This document shows positions 20,601-33,400 of a stretch of DNA of 64,000 nucleotides, one piece after another. The notes beneath the pieces were generated by a model, which did no database searches, was not told where the DNA came from, and saw only the letters and a program-made list of their open reading frames with translations. Where the stretch lies: assembly GCA_035041965.1 (NCBI GenBank), contig JAPYMA010000378.1:62001-126000 (forward strand). The letters are read 5' to 3'. Both the position numbers and the translations under genes were made by a program. The stretch is from Anisakis pegreffii (Eukaryota; Nematoda; Chromadorea; Rhabditida; Anisakidae). The first letter of the stretch is position 1; each line of letters starts with the position of its first letter.

Positions 20601-23600
20601 GAACTATATCCCAAAGAGAGAAAACATTTCCCGCTGAGTAGGCTTAGGCGTTTCGTGCGATAAATTCGCGAATTTGAAGATGTTTTCTTGTGATCTACGA
20701 ATCGATACAAGAAATAATCTACAGCAGCGTTTATTCCAAACATATCGCTGTGCCAAAACCTATGCAAATGCATCGTTTTTACCCACGTCTATTCTACGAC
20801 GCAGGAATCAACAATGCTCAGCTCATGAGAAGTAACGCTCATGATACTTCTCTGTTCAGCGGGATACTTGTACAGTTGGCTTGTTTCTCTTCTGATTACG
20901 ATTCATTTCGGGATTGTCTGCGATAGCCTGTTACTAGCCGTCTCAATTTCAGTTCGCAATTCTTTTGCATCAGCTTTTTCTATATTCATCTAAGTAGTAG
21001 GAGCTGTTTCACTGACCAAGTAAAAGATCTTATTGAAATCGGTGAGTTGAGGAAATGTAGAATTCGATTAATTCCAGAAATCCAAATGAAAATTTGACGG
21101 GTGTTGTGACGGGTAGTGGTGGAACACCAACGTTACGAATGCAAATCCTTGATGGTCATGGTATTGACGGTGAGGTTCTCACGAAAGCTAGTGTTGGGCA
21201 GAAATTGACGCTCGATGTGGAACTTAAAAATACAGGTTGGACATAGACATAGGCTGATTTGAGCGGATGAGAATAAATTTGATAAAGTCATTCAATTCAC
21301 TGATCTGTCGAAGTTATCATATTCTAAAATGAATTACATACCGATACCAGAATTTCAATGTGAGAGCATATTGACCATAGACTAGGAATGATTGGTGATC
21401 AGGGAGTGTGGAGATGATGAATTATATCACCTTTCAGCGATTTACGATTTCTACGTATATTCGTGCTTTGCTCATGATGGAAGTAACAGCAGTGATGCGT
21501 CCGTACAAATTATCGACGCCAATGGGTTAGCTGATTCACTGTTCGTTCAGTTATTTCAATTGAAAATACGAGATCACTCTTAATCATTGTCCAAACATAA
21601 GTGAAATAACCACATATATGGGGATTGCATTAAGAAGTGGGCAATCATATAAATCATATAATCATATAAATAAAGAGGCGGACAAATAAGTAATCAAAAT
21701 GATTCATTTGTTGATGTCAATATTTTTTCGTTCACTTAATGAATTCTCATTCTACAAACTTATTGAAATCGGAAATCGCAACGGATGAAGGAAATCAAAC
21801 AGCAAATCGATTTGAAAGACACGAACGTAATCATAAAATAAAAATGCAACTACATTTGACCGATCTAAAAAACTGCACTTTCCATGATGATAAGATATCG
21901 AATATTTGAACATCAATCACGCTTGATGAAACTGTAGATGCATTCTGATGAGGCACAAATCATTCCAAACCTGAATCAGATTAAACTGGTGATATGAGTG
22001 ATGCACTACGATAATTTTTACTGAAGCATTGTTTAAACAGGTGTGGTGTCCGATTAGCACGTGCAATTGACGTGCCCGTTCATGTAAACAAACCCGCAAC
22101 TGGTACCTCAAAGCATATTTATGTTCATATGTACGGTTTCCAATTCACCTCATCACAGTATGTTCATTTCGAATGCCAAGCAAGATCATGCTTAAATAAA
22201 TGCAAACAAAAGGTGCGTTATAACTCTTCTTTCACTGTGAACTATTCGAGTTATTCATCAGTTGCTGTTCATGATAATCATCGACCCGTTTATCACTTCA
22301 TTAAGCTTATTTCATCTACCCGCATACTCAACATTTCTAACCAAACAAGCACAACAGATGGATGAATCAAAAAACTACAGAAATGCCATTGCAATCACTT
22401 AAACGAATGCTTCACACTGTTCAAATAAAAGTGTTTTTTACGGGCTACTAAAAATAATTATCGAATCCCCGTTCTACGAGGATCTTCATTTACGGCAAAA
22501 ATAATGCTCGATACCTTTGTTTGTTTCAAATGAACAAAAATTTAGAACAATAGCTTGTCAGGAAACAAATCAATACGTAGCAATACATAGAAACTGAAAA
22601 TATCAGTCGAAAGGAATCAAAAAATTTGATCAGTATGCTTGAATTAGAGAATGCTTTAAGCAATCAAACGACAAAAACGATAAATAACAAATGGAAAATG
22701 TCCACACGAATTACATCAACTCAGCAATAGCACAAACTTCCGTTCACACATCGTATTTTACATTACATTAAACAGCATAAAAACAGCTTTAATGAGTTTT
22801 TCATATCGTTAGTCAGAGAATGCTAGTGATATAGTGTTATGCGGCAAAACTCTTCATTTCTCAGTGAAAGAATTTCGCGCAATGTTGACCATTATATACT
22901 GCAGCAATGTGATGAAAACAATGAGAAGCTGTCGTCGTCAGTGCGACTCTATGAACACCAACAACAACAACAACAACAACAATCACGCAAACGTCGGCAG
23001 TACAACGATGATGCTAGCATCGATTACAAATTACGTTTGAAAGCTATTCTCGAGATGAACTCACAAACAACCCAAACGCAACAACTCAGTAAGAAGTTAC
23101 ACTCATCATTCATTTTCAAAGAATAATTCTTCAATTATTCCAATGACGTTAGGTTTCTCGTCTTTCTTATCAGTACGGCTTCTGATTGTGAGATGAAATC
23201 GAATTTGGATGAGCAACAAGACATGAATAGTGAGATTGTTAATTCGACTCAGAGTCAGAGACTCTTTGACGTCATTCGCTCATCTCATTACGGTTCAGTT
23301 AAACTAATTCCTCACGTTATTAGTATTCTATGTAGGTTCATCTAAAAGCAAATTATTCAACTGTAAGTAAACAAATTCTGTAACTGACTCGATGCAACTA
23401 TCTGTCACTGTTTTCAAGTGGTAATTGGTGCTTAAGAAGAGCGTATGGAGAGTTAAATTTCAGAATCCGAAACGAGCAGCGATTGTTTCGCAACAATATT
23501 ACCGATGTTGATCGTGTCACTTGCTCTAATGAGTGCATGTATTATAATTGTCTTATGCTTTGTGTTCATGGAGAACAAGAAGAGAACAACACCAAGCCAA

Positions 23601-23705
23601 GCACATTCTGATACGAACGTATCTGATAATTCATCGATTGAATCTCAGATCTGTCTCGAACCCAATTACAGCATTACAAATGTGTGGCATTCCAGCAAGT
23701 ATTAA
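17651..23705 (+). CDS. ZP-domain transmembrane protein (cuticlin/DYF-7-like class)
   Basis: Secreted apical-matrix type protein of about 432 residues. Exons: 17651-17732, 18068-18303, 18841-18977, 21078-21235, 21438-21525, 22041-22212, 22905-23088, 23464-23705. Residues 1-23 are a signal peptide (FMIAIVIRVTTVNA). A full zona pellucida domain follows: ZP-N opens at VQCGDDHMEVKL, and ZP-C contains IYDFYVYSCFAHDG, IIDANGCGVRLARA and YVHFECQARSC. Next come eight glutamines (310-317), a furin site RKRR (319-322), a transmembrane helix (about 364-388) and a 44-residue cytoplasmic tail. ZP proteins of this design are cleaved at the furin site and polymerise into matrix. The start at 17651 gives the signal peptide; an out-of-frame ATG lies 10 bases upstream. 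The second exon's acceptor was chosen by phase and is the weakest junction. Length and layout suit DYF-7, but other cutl-type proteins fit too. Confidence 0.88.
22959..22982 (+). repeat. (CAA)8 in-frame polyglutamine tract
   Basis: Eight uninterrupted CAA codons inside the ZP-protein exon 22905-23088, placed directly before the SRKRR furin cleavage site. Uninterrupted CAA invites replication slippage, so its length is likely to vary between individuals. Confidence 0.95.
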
Positions 23706-23912
23706 TGTGATCAAGATAAATCGTGAAAATATCGTTGATATCACGTAACGCCAAAAACCTCACCGCTACTTTTCTCAGCCGTTATCATTGGAAGTGATAT
23801 GCTGGAAATTGAAACCTTCGGATGGCCACGAACTGAACCTGATATAAAATCAGTAAAAGACTATTTGTTGTAAGAAATGAAAGTGACGTTCAGTTTCGCG
23901 AGCATGCGATTT

Positions 23913-23932
23913 TGTGTGTGTGTGTGTGTGTG
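23913..23932. repeat. (TG)10 microsatellite
   Basis: Ten uninterrupted TG dinucleotides about 200 bases past the ZP gene stop codon. Confidence 0.95.
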
Positions 23933-24381
23933 AATATCGTAAAACCCATTGTGTCTCAAATTCTATTGATGTCGTCATTTAGACTCAATAAGAAACATTC
24001 AATCAGCAGAAAACTCGATGCCCAAGGCAAATTCTTAGTGACAGTTTTGTGACGCAAGCTGGGCATGCCATTGGGGAATTGTTCTGCTGAGCTTTTGCAT
24101 CAGCTGATTCGATTAATCATCACACCATTAGAATGCGCCAACGGAAATTGCTTCTCGGTGATGACTTCGTTATTTTTGCTTTCATTGCTATTCACCAGCG
24201 ATAATTTCGCTAAATTCGCTCTCAACGATCTCTCACTACCAATCAACTCAAAGCAGGTCTCATACCTAAAGCAAAGACTAAACCAATCTTTGAAATGCTG
24301 CTTCGTAACTAACTGCAAAATTGAGAGGATTTTATGCGATTAACGTTATGACGACATTGTTCGTTCACGGTGTATAGAGTA

Positions 24382-24473
24382 GTGTGGTGCGGGTACGGAG
24401 TTTTGCAATCGAGAAGTCGAGGACAGGGATTCGGGGACAAAGTTCCCAAAATTCTCCGATCTCCGTACCACAC
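24382..24473. repeat. Imperfect inverted repeat, possible fold-back element
   Basis: The left arm GTGTGGT-GCGGGT-ACGGAG (24382-24400) pairs with the right arm CTCCGTACCACAC (24461-24473), leaving a 6-base bulge. A second inner pairing (GGAGTTTTG with CAAAATTCTCC) lies inside. The segment is more GC-rich than its surroundings. No clear target-site duplication was seen. It may be a small fold-back mobile element or a structured RNA; neither is shown. Confidence 0.5.
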
Positions 24474-25022
24474 CAGCATTCAGTATTCTAACGATTGATG
24501 ATAAATTTGTCACAGCTCTTATAATTCAGCGTCGTTTGCAACATTTTTATTAAGAAACGATTCGCTCAGTTTCTTCTTACATGGCTAGAACTAATCGGAA
24601 TGACTAAAACAATGAACAATAACAATTCAAATAATTTATCAACCCTTTCACCACAAATAACAACAACAACATAAAAATGCGGATCGCATAACAGCGACAC
24701 AAAGCAAGACGACAACCGAACGTAAATGAAACAAAGTGTTCAATCGTTTCATAAGTGCCTGAATTACACCACGCTATAATGTCGTTCTGATGAATAACAA
24801 GTTGAAATTTTCGACATTAGTTTGATTGCACACGAAGTTGTGACACAGCCTGCATTAACAATATCTGAAGATGACCGCAGAAATTTCGAATACTTCAAAA
24901 TACAATTTTAGCACTCTAAAGATTTTGTCACATGAATTAATGCAATTTGAATAGAGAACTGCAAAGTTATGCGATGGAGTGGCATAGATATTCGACATAA
25001 ATTTATCGTTCATTCATACGAA

Positions 25023-28000
25023 CTATGCATCAGCCTTTTGCTCGAACTTCGGGAACTTTGCTTGTGCTTCCTCCCACGTCATCCGACCGGTACATAATGC
25101 GTGTACGGCAGCACCTAACTCCGTCACCTGCATTTGCACACAGTGATTAGGAAAAATATTGAGAGCAATCAATCTCACTTCAAATTCAATTGTCAAATCA
25201 AAGTGAATGATTCAATTCGCTAAGCAAACTAATGACAAATAATAATGCAACTCTATTCAGGTATCCAGAGAACTGCAATCAGATAAACACTAATCGCATA
25301 AAAATATTAGCAATCGCATGACAAACATTTCAGATTTGAAGTAATCGAACTGCCCCACAAAAATTTCGAAGACTGTGACGGTACTTGACAAAATGACAAT
25401 AAGAGATGGACATTCAACTCACAATGACAGTATGAAATCGCTAAACAAACAACCACTTCGAAAAGCTTTGCAATACTAAACCCAGCAAATAAACTTTCAT
25501 TTGACTGATAATTAAACAGAAACATTATCGGAGTAAGCAGCAGCAGCAGTCATTCGATGAAAAAATTCGAAATAACTAACCGTACGCACCTAACGTTAAC
25601 ATCAATGGAACGAGCAGAAGCTGGCACATAAATGAGCAAAACTAAATAAGCGTAACTCTTACCTTCAGTCTAACTTGTTCCATGGTGAGTGCATAGCGCA
25701 AAGTAACAGTCCACGGTTGTTTCTCAGATTCAAAGTCGACAGTTACACCAAACGGAATTCCAATTTCATCAGTACGTGCATAGCGTCGACCGATCGAACC
25801 AGCACTGTCATCCTTCAAATTGATCCTTATTTTCACTCATCAATTTGCCTTCGACGCAAACAACATAAGGCAAATTATGACATCTTTGTAGAATGTCCAT
25901 CACGCACAACCGTAAAGTACACTACTGCAAATTAAAAATAACAAAGCAGACTGCTTATAAAACAAAGAAACTGTTCAGATTATACCTGCCTACAACTAAT
26001 TTCATGGTTGGCCAACTCCTCACGAACCGCATCTAATATTGGGTCAAGTTTGTTATTCGATGAAATCGGCAGAACTGAGCACTTGATTGGTGCTATTTGT
26101 GGTGGTAGAGCCAAGAACTGTAAGGAATAAATGAATTTATAAATGGACAAAAGAATGCCTATCAATAAGGTTCGCCAATATCTCCACCAGTTTCACCATT
26201 CACTAGTAATGAACCAGTTTCATTTTTTCAACAAGTGTACCACAATTAATAAAAACAAAATGAAGTGATAATTAGATATAATCCAAATCACAGTTCGGTT
26301 CAGATTCGGCAACATCAACGTGATTAACGAACCATTCGTTTACGAGCAAAACTTTCGTCTGCGAACGGGAAAAGTTCAAGGAATGTTTTGCTCGAGATCG
26401 AATGGTACATCAATATCGAAAACGAAGTGGTTCAACGAGGGCGGGAATATAGATGAAATGAAGCTGATATCATTATTGGTGTGAGTATCATTAGCGTTAG
26501 TTTCATACATACTTACATATTAAACGGTCACAAGTTGACAATAATTCTACAGATAATAAAAGTGGTAAGAATGTTCATTCTCAAACAACTTCCAAATCGA
26601 AAACTCACATTGCGTTGTTCATCACCTTCACGCTGACGGAATGCATGTTCCAAAACAGCGTACATAACACGACCGATACCAAACGATGGCTCTATTACCG
26701 ATGGTGTCAGTTCTTCAACATGAACCTTCTTCTCATACTTTTTAACCGAGAACATATTCCCGTTCAACTCGGCTTCACCGCCCTCATATGCGAGTGTCGC
26801 TTTGCCGTTCGATTTGATTTCCTTCTCAAGCAATTCGATGTCTTCAACGGACAATTCAGCGAGTCTCGCCATGATCTGTCTCGCATTCGCTTTGAATGCT
26901 TTACCAATTGCCGCTTTATTTGGAACAGCCTCAGTTATCTGCACGGTTTTGGCTTCGTCCAACTGTTTTTCAGCCGTTAACTTGACATTGGTCGCTTTCT
27001 GGTGCTGATGAAGATCAAAACATGCACGATCCGCATTACCAACACATTCGATCCATCCGTACGATGTCAAAATTTCCGCGTCCCAACAATCACTAGCATA
27101 ATGTGCCATTTCATTTGCCAAATGCTGTCTGAATCGAAGTCTACGCGGATCTACACCAACTTTCAACAGATACTGATGCACTCTCACCATATAATATCCC
27201 AATGTTTCATTCGCAACTAATCGCTGAAAAAGATTTTATTGTTTTTGGTTGCAATGATTATGGAATGTGAACTATGAAGATTTTGATGTAATAATGCAGT
27301 GAGCAAAAGCAGTTGGGTTGAAAACAGCCATTTAAATCAGAAAATCAGTGGTGAGTCACAGTGAAATGAAATGAAAACTAATGAACTGAATCGGAGTTGG
27401 CAAAGAATGGTGACTGTACAATCGTATGATACCTTAGCAACTGCATCGCCAATCGCGCAAACTTCAGCCGGTCTACCATCCATCTGATTGCACGCCGAGA
27501 ACAGTGTCAGTTCGTAGTTGGCGACTTTGGCGAATTTTGGATGCGATTTATTGTTTGGATCAACGAAATGCTCGATTTCGCACATTGTAAACTCACGAAC
27601 TCGGATTAAACCTTGACGCGGCGAGATTTCATTACGAAATCCTGAACCAATCTGAGCAGCTGCGAATGGCAATTTACCCTGAAACACACAAGTGAAATTT
27701 AATCATCGAACGAACAACGTGTGTATCAACAAAACACATAGCAAAGGTAACGACTCACCTGATTGAACTCAAGGAGACGTTTGAAATTGACGAATATTCC
27801 CTGAGCAGTTTCGGGTCTTAAGAATGCCTTGAAATCACCCGTTGGACCGATCACAGTTGGAAACATTAGATTGAATGCTATTGGATCCGTCACATCATTA
27901 CCCGTTATTGGAGATTTGAAATTGAACTGAAATCTTTCATTTTGATCAATCATCTACGATAGAACTTCATTAAGGTGAATTGAATCTGAAAACAATTAGA

Positions 28001-30486
28001 CTCATCGAAACACTGAGCAAAGAGGAAGTGAATTAACTTGTAGCGTATATTACTACATTTACTCAATGATCAGGACGAATCTAACGACGTAGGACAGGAT
28101 GTGGCGAAGTAATAAAACTGCAAACCTTTCTGATCACTTCTAACATATCCTTATCATTAAAGCCATCCAACTTAACCAAAACATCGACAAGAGCTTCTCG
28201 ATCCTCAGCACTTGTCTTTTTATCCTTAAATTAATAACAGTAGAGGAATTATTCGCTGTTTATTTGCTTAGTCATTAGATGCAACAAGAGAACTTCTCTC
28301 GATTCAACGAACAATCATTTCTAATGATGTACGGTTGATCCTACAAGTGAAATTCTAATTGTCAGTTAGGATCAATTCGAATTTCACTACGTGTCAGTCT
28401 TCAAAGGAAACAAAATACGATCCATCAGTGGATACCCAAAAACCTCACATCATCTTGTGATCTATTTATTAATGACGCCCACACTTTATTTACTCATTTT
28501 TGTTCAGCAATACAGAAAGAACACCGTCAGTAACACTTACAAGTGAACAAATCTGGACGTAAACAGAATCAAGCTCTGATGCAATACTGGCATAATCAGA
28601 TTCATGTAAATTCTTCGTGGAACAAAAATTTTTGACCAAAAAAGTGATCAAACTGATCAAACAACGGATAAAAGTGAATGAATGAACCTCTAAAAGTTTT
28701 TCGGCATGATTTTTTATAAGATGATCGGCACGAAAACATTCACCCGTTTTCACATCTTTCACCATCCAATCCGCAAATCGTTCCACGTGTCCTGAGGCTC
28801 TAGAATTAATTTTACAAATGCGATCACATCACCGTAAGCGCTGAGTCGCTTTCAGTTTCTATTTGGCTTGCTTCCTGGTTTTCCAGTGCACAAAATTTGG
28901 TATTCGTGAAGCTGAATTCTTAAATCTGTCGGAAAAAGAATCAACAGCAATAATTGCAGTGAAGAGTTTAAGAGTACAGAAAATGATCGGCTAGGGAAAC
29001 GACAAACAACCAGATCCAGTAAACGTAAGGATCATATCCATTGCAAGCCACTGCTAGAAATTCAGGATAGTTGCAAAATCATGCAAGCTGCAAGTGGTAC
29101 TGAAATCGATAAGAATCAACTAACTTCAGCACAGCTTCAGGTGTGAGTGCAGAGCAATCCACTTCGAGCATTCCCTCCTCCAAAATGAAGTGTTTACGCC
29201 ATAAATCTATCATATTCGCCTTCATGGCACATCCCATCGGACCGAAATCATATAAGCCAGTTACACCTTCAACGTTTCATGGATTTTGATGAATATGTCG
29301 AAAATTATTGGCACCATTTGAATCCGCATAATGTGAACAATTAGCTCAAAAATGCTTAGAAATTATAATGATCTAAAATTGCGGAATAAATTGATGAATG
29401 GAAACAAGTTGTTCCATGAAACAACGGGTTAGCTATTTGATAGTTCACCTCCATAGATAGCGAACGATTGATCATAAAAGAATCGTCGCTTCAAAAGATC
29501 CTCAAGTTTGAGTCGATCGAAAGCGGCCCCTTTGGGTGCAAGTGCCAGTTCGCGATCCTCCAGTTTTTTCTTACGAGCCTTCAGTTCCACTACCGCACGA
29601 TCCACATCCACCTTGGCAGCACCATTCTGCTTCAACGCACGAACCAAGTCGCCGTATTCTTTAACAGAAGCACGCAATGGTTCTAATTGCTGTAAACAAT
29701 CAGATAAATGAGAACGATGCACAATAATGGTGTTTTAATCTGCGATGAAATGGTTCCATTCTCGTTCACTTCAACAAATGCTGCACGAGTCCTTATCACA
29801 ACGGACAATACGGCGACAACGATGCAAAGCTTAACATTCGAACTTGTTGCACACAAAAGTTCAATCAAAATCAGTGAGCCCATTTTGATTTACAATATAA
29901 TATCATGCTCGGAATATATAAACTGAATTTCCTTGACTGCTTTTTTGGCGCCGGCAAAATAATTCCATAAAGATCGTTAAGTTGTAACCAGAAATAACTG
30001 AATACCTCCTCGACTTCTGGAGTAGCCATAACTTTAAGATAATCCGAAAGACGTTGCTTGAATTTCTTCCCTAGTGTCTTCTCAAGTTTCTTTTTTCGTG
30101 TCCCAACTTTACGATTACTTGGGACTTGCTCGACCTGAAATCAACGAATCCATTTGGGTGTCCAAACATAAACAATAAATATACGGCGATTTCGTGAATC
30201 GATCAATTGAAAAAACTTAGCCTAACAATTTATCATCATTGGTGATATGGGATTAATGGGTTAATAACAAAAAACAGGCAACTGACTTATCCGGGACGAT
30301 AAGGTTGCGTGAATGGACGACATAAAACGAGAAAATTGAATGAAGAATCGATACGGTGACCTTGAAGAACTGTTGCGAAAAAGTTCTCGATAATAGGAGT
30401 GGTTTTGTCAGATCGCCCGCAGCACACAACAACACCGCCTCACACTTCGATAACGCACCAATTGAATTGCGTATCAAAGTTACCAT
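25023..30486 (-). CDS. gars-1: Glycyl-tRNA synthetase, predicted mitochondrial and cytosolic forms
   Basis: Class II synthetase charging tRNA-Gly, 763 residues in the long form (human GARS1 is 739). Exons: 30361-30486, 30006-30134, 29449-29689, 29125-29266, 28688-28799, 28126-28224, 27759-27953, 27433-27678, 26609-27223, 25986-26117, 25663-25812, 25023-25127; every junction keeps phase. Landmarks are a WHEP domain ([20 protein letters not shown]), [14 protein letters not shown], the motif 2 region ([20 protein letters not shown]), motif 3 ([19 protein letters not shown]) and a C-terminal anticodon-binding domain with [19 protein letters not shown]. The first Met starts a 77-residue Arg/Lys-rich extension with few acidic residues near its start, fitting a mitochondrial presequence. 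An in-frame Met at 30029-30027 (MATPEVEE) matches the usual cytosolic start. One gene probably makes both forms, as known for this enzyme in several eukaryotes. Confidence 0.96.
30006..30486 (-). other. gars-1: GARS N-terminal extension with nested start codons
   Basis: The first exon (30361-30486) encodes [18 protein letters not shown] and ends [11 protein letters not shown]. The second adds [11 protein letters not shown], the lysine-rich [17 protein letters not shown] and then the internal MATPEVEE start. The two starts are 77 codons apart in one frame after splicing. Leaky scanning, alternative promoters or trans-splicing could choose between them; the sequence does not say which. Confidence 0.7.
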
Positions 30487-33400
30487 AAAAATGGGTCACT
30501 CAAAATCCGTCAATAAATTCAGTCGAATTAATTATTCCACATATTCTCCTTCAAATTCAATCATTCTTAATTATCGCAACTTACAACTCATCCACTTCGT
30601 TCATTCAATTTGTCAAATTTCATCAGTGTTGATTACAGAAACCGGCGTTTCGTGCTGAAACTCCAGCAATTTCATAATCTTTTGAAGGCGAGGTGTTCAT
30701 ATTAATCACGATGTGGGTATTTAAATGGAAAAATACCAACCTGTATGGATGTCTATGTACATTAGGATGGGGTGTAGAAATTTAGTGCATACATAGTATG
30801 AGACCACGAAGCAGAGAAGTATTCGAGAATGTTAATGAAAGTCCCGAGCACGATCAAAAGGGTTTATATAAAAGAAGTCAAGGACTGACCAGGAATGAAA
30901 TCCCTAATTGATGAAAAGGTAAACACTGACCTGACTCCTCCTGAACCTCCCGAACCATAGGACTCAAAATGTCTGAACGTGATCCGGATAATGTTTATAC
31001 ACATGCTGCCAATAGAACAAAGTAACACTCCGCCAATCGAGAGGCAATTGAGGCAAGTTCATATAAGCGAGCTTTTATCCGATGTGGGAGATTTATAGTA
31101 AGGCAACTTATTTACTCTTCCGCGCAGACTGAATGTTATGAAAGGGGTTTGTGAGTAATTCTTGGGGACTGTGATGATCTGGGTGACAAAAGTAACTATA
31201 CTCGCCGAGATAGTCGAAAATCTGTTCGGATAAACAAGAAATTGCAGGCGATTCCAAGGAGATGTATACCAAATTGTAGCAGCGATTCATTAGAATAAAA
31301 TAGGCGAAAAATCATGGAAGGAAGTGTTGAATCATTAGAGTTGTGCAGATTAGGATGACTAATATTAATAGGATGACTAGTATTAATAGGATGACTAGTA
31401 TTAATAGGATGACTGGTATTAATATGATGACTAGTATTAATAGGATGACTGGTATTAATATGATGACTAGTATTAATAGTTCGTGATGAGATGGTCAAAA
31501 TTTTGAACGGTCGGACGGAAAGTATAAGAATCGCTGAACAACCGAAAAAAATTTCCTAATAACAGTGTCGCGGTCATGTGGCCCTCTCCCCAGAAACTTT
31601 CATTCTTCGAATAACTCCAAAATGACAGCAGTTGACCATATCAATGAAAATTTCTGTATCAGTGAGCACTCCAGTGCGGGACCCTGAAGGAGAAAATGTT
31701 CACTAATAACATATGAATATGCTTGGTGAAATCAGTCATTTTGTGGAACACCTATACGATTTAGTAATTCTCGAAGTTGATCTCTTCAAACTGCATATAC
31801 GCTAGGTTTTGCCCAGCAATCCAATGGTTCGCTGATATTAACAGATAGAAACTCTTTTGATCTATCAAAAAAATACAAATATTAACCACGAATATGCTTA
31901 TTGTCAGTGTTATAGCAAGAATTTTGATGACATATTATAATATGGCTGTGAGATTTAACTGCATTGCTTGTTTTTCCGCGATTGATCTATGTATTGATCA
32001 ATCAATGCTCACATGTAATGTCATAAATAACATCACCTTCAGGTGATTCTTACGCTGAAATTTGATCGATAATCATCAACTTTCCCGATTCGTTCCACTC
32101 TTACAGGTCGTGAACTGCAGAAGAACTACATAGAGCTCTTGACTTGTCGTCAAGAACAATAACTTTCTCATTTCGTTCTGATCTGTTTGGAGTGATTGAT
32201 GAAAAGGAGGTGAATTTAGTATTATTTCTGACAAAATTCAAAGCGCGTAGATGTCGCAGGATCGATTGAGCATAGAAAATTGCATCGTTGCACAGATAAA
32301 TATCATCTCTGAGATGAGTATTACTGCCATCACAGTAGTTTATATTCTTCTCATTATATGCTCCTCTAAAATAATTTCCGATTGTTCAATTCCTGTCTTT
32401 GAAATGAATATGGAATTCAAAAATGAGATCATTTTCAGTTTGAATGGAGCATTTCACTGTATTGATCCCTTTGAGAAACCAAGATCATGTGTCGAATAGA
32501 TTGATCCGAGTTCACTGAAGACGGGTTAACAGGGTTGATACAATTCAGGAAAGTACCACGATCATGCAGCTGTACGTCTCAATGCTGTAATTTTGATGCT
32601 CTTCCGGATGAAGCCATTTGACACGGCAACCAGTATGATTAATTTTGAGAAACGCATGTGTAATATATAACACAAACTATTTGTTCATTTTAATTTTTTG
32701 TGTATTTAATTTATAAATCGCACATGCAAAGATTTTGTCATTCCTTACAGGATAGCATGCATGAGGTGGAGCAATGGTAGATACCTGTGGTTTATGATAT
32801 TTGCGATAAATCTGCTTTGGTCACTTGTACGTCCGAGACCGTTCAACCTGACTGCGATATTTTATGATTTTGGGATAGACGATAAACTGAACCAAGTAAA
32901 GAGAATATTTTTGAAAGAATAAAAACCCTCTAGCTAGGATTTCATTATACTCGAAGCTTCCACGTTTCACGGTTAAATTGTTCAGACGAACCTCACATTG
33001 ATTAGCGATGTTATCAGAGCCTAGTCTGATTAGTTCAATGAAATATATATTCCTAAACGAAAATCCCTTATGCAAGAGTTATACATCCGTACATCCGTCT
33101 GCAGCTGACAATCATATATGGATTTATGCAGAGGTGCAGTGGAAGCGAATGTTGTTTTTCGTTATTTATTGAACGACTAAAGAAACACCCTATCAGTTTT
33201 CACGAATGCAACAAAATGTGTATGATAGTCTTCATATGAACAGAGATTGTTTTCCTTGATAGATAGTTTGCGAATGAGTCGATAGTGTTAATTTATGAGA
33301 ATGTTTATTGAGGCGATTATGATAACGATACTTCGAATAGAACAAATTGCTCTATTGCTTTAATTGGGTGCGAAAATCGTTGGACGTCTCACCATTCAGT

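Larger units (their letters stand above)
23706..25022. other. Convergent intergenic region
   Basis: Sequence between the 3' ends of the ZP gene (plus) and GARS (minus). It holds a (TG)10 microsatellite at 23913-23932 and an imperfect inverted repeat at 24382-24473. Open frames at 24065-24343 (plus) and 24100-24318 (minus) overlap each other and show no family features. I see no gene. Confidence 0.5.

Noticed and set aside
26615..26980. 121-codon plus-strand open frame
   Set aside because: Antisense shadow of the large GARS exon 26609-27223, which is strongly conserved on the minus strand.
31196..31498. 100-codon minus-strand repetitive open frame
   Set aside because: Open only because the 18-bp minisatellite is a multiple of three without stops.
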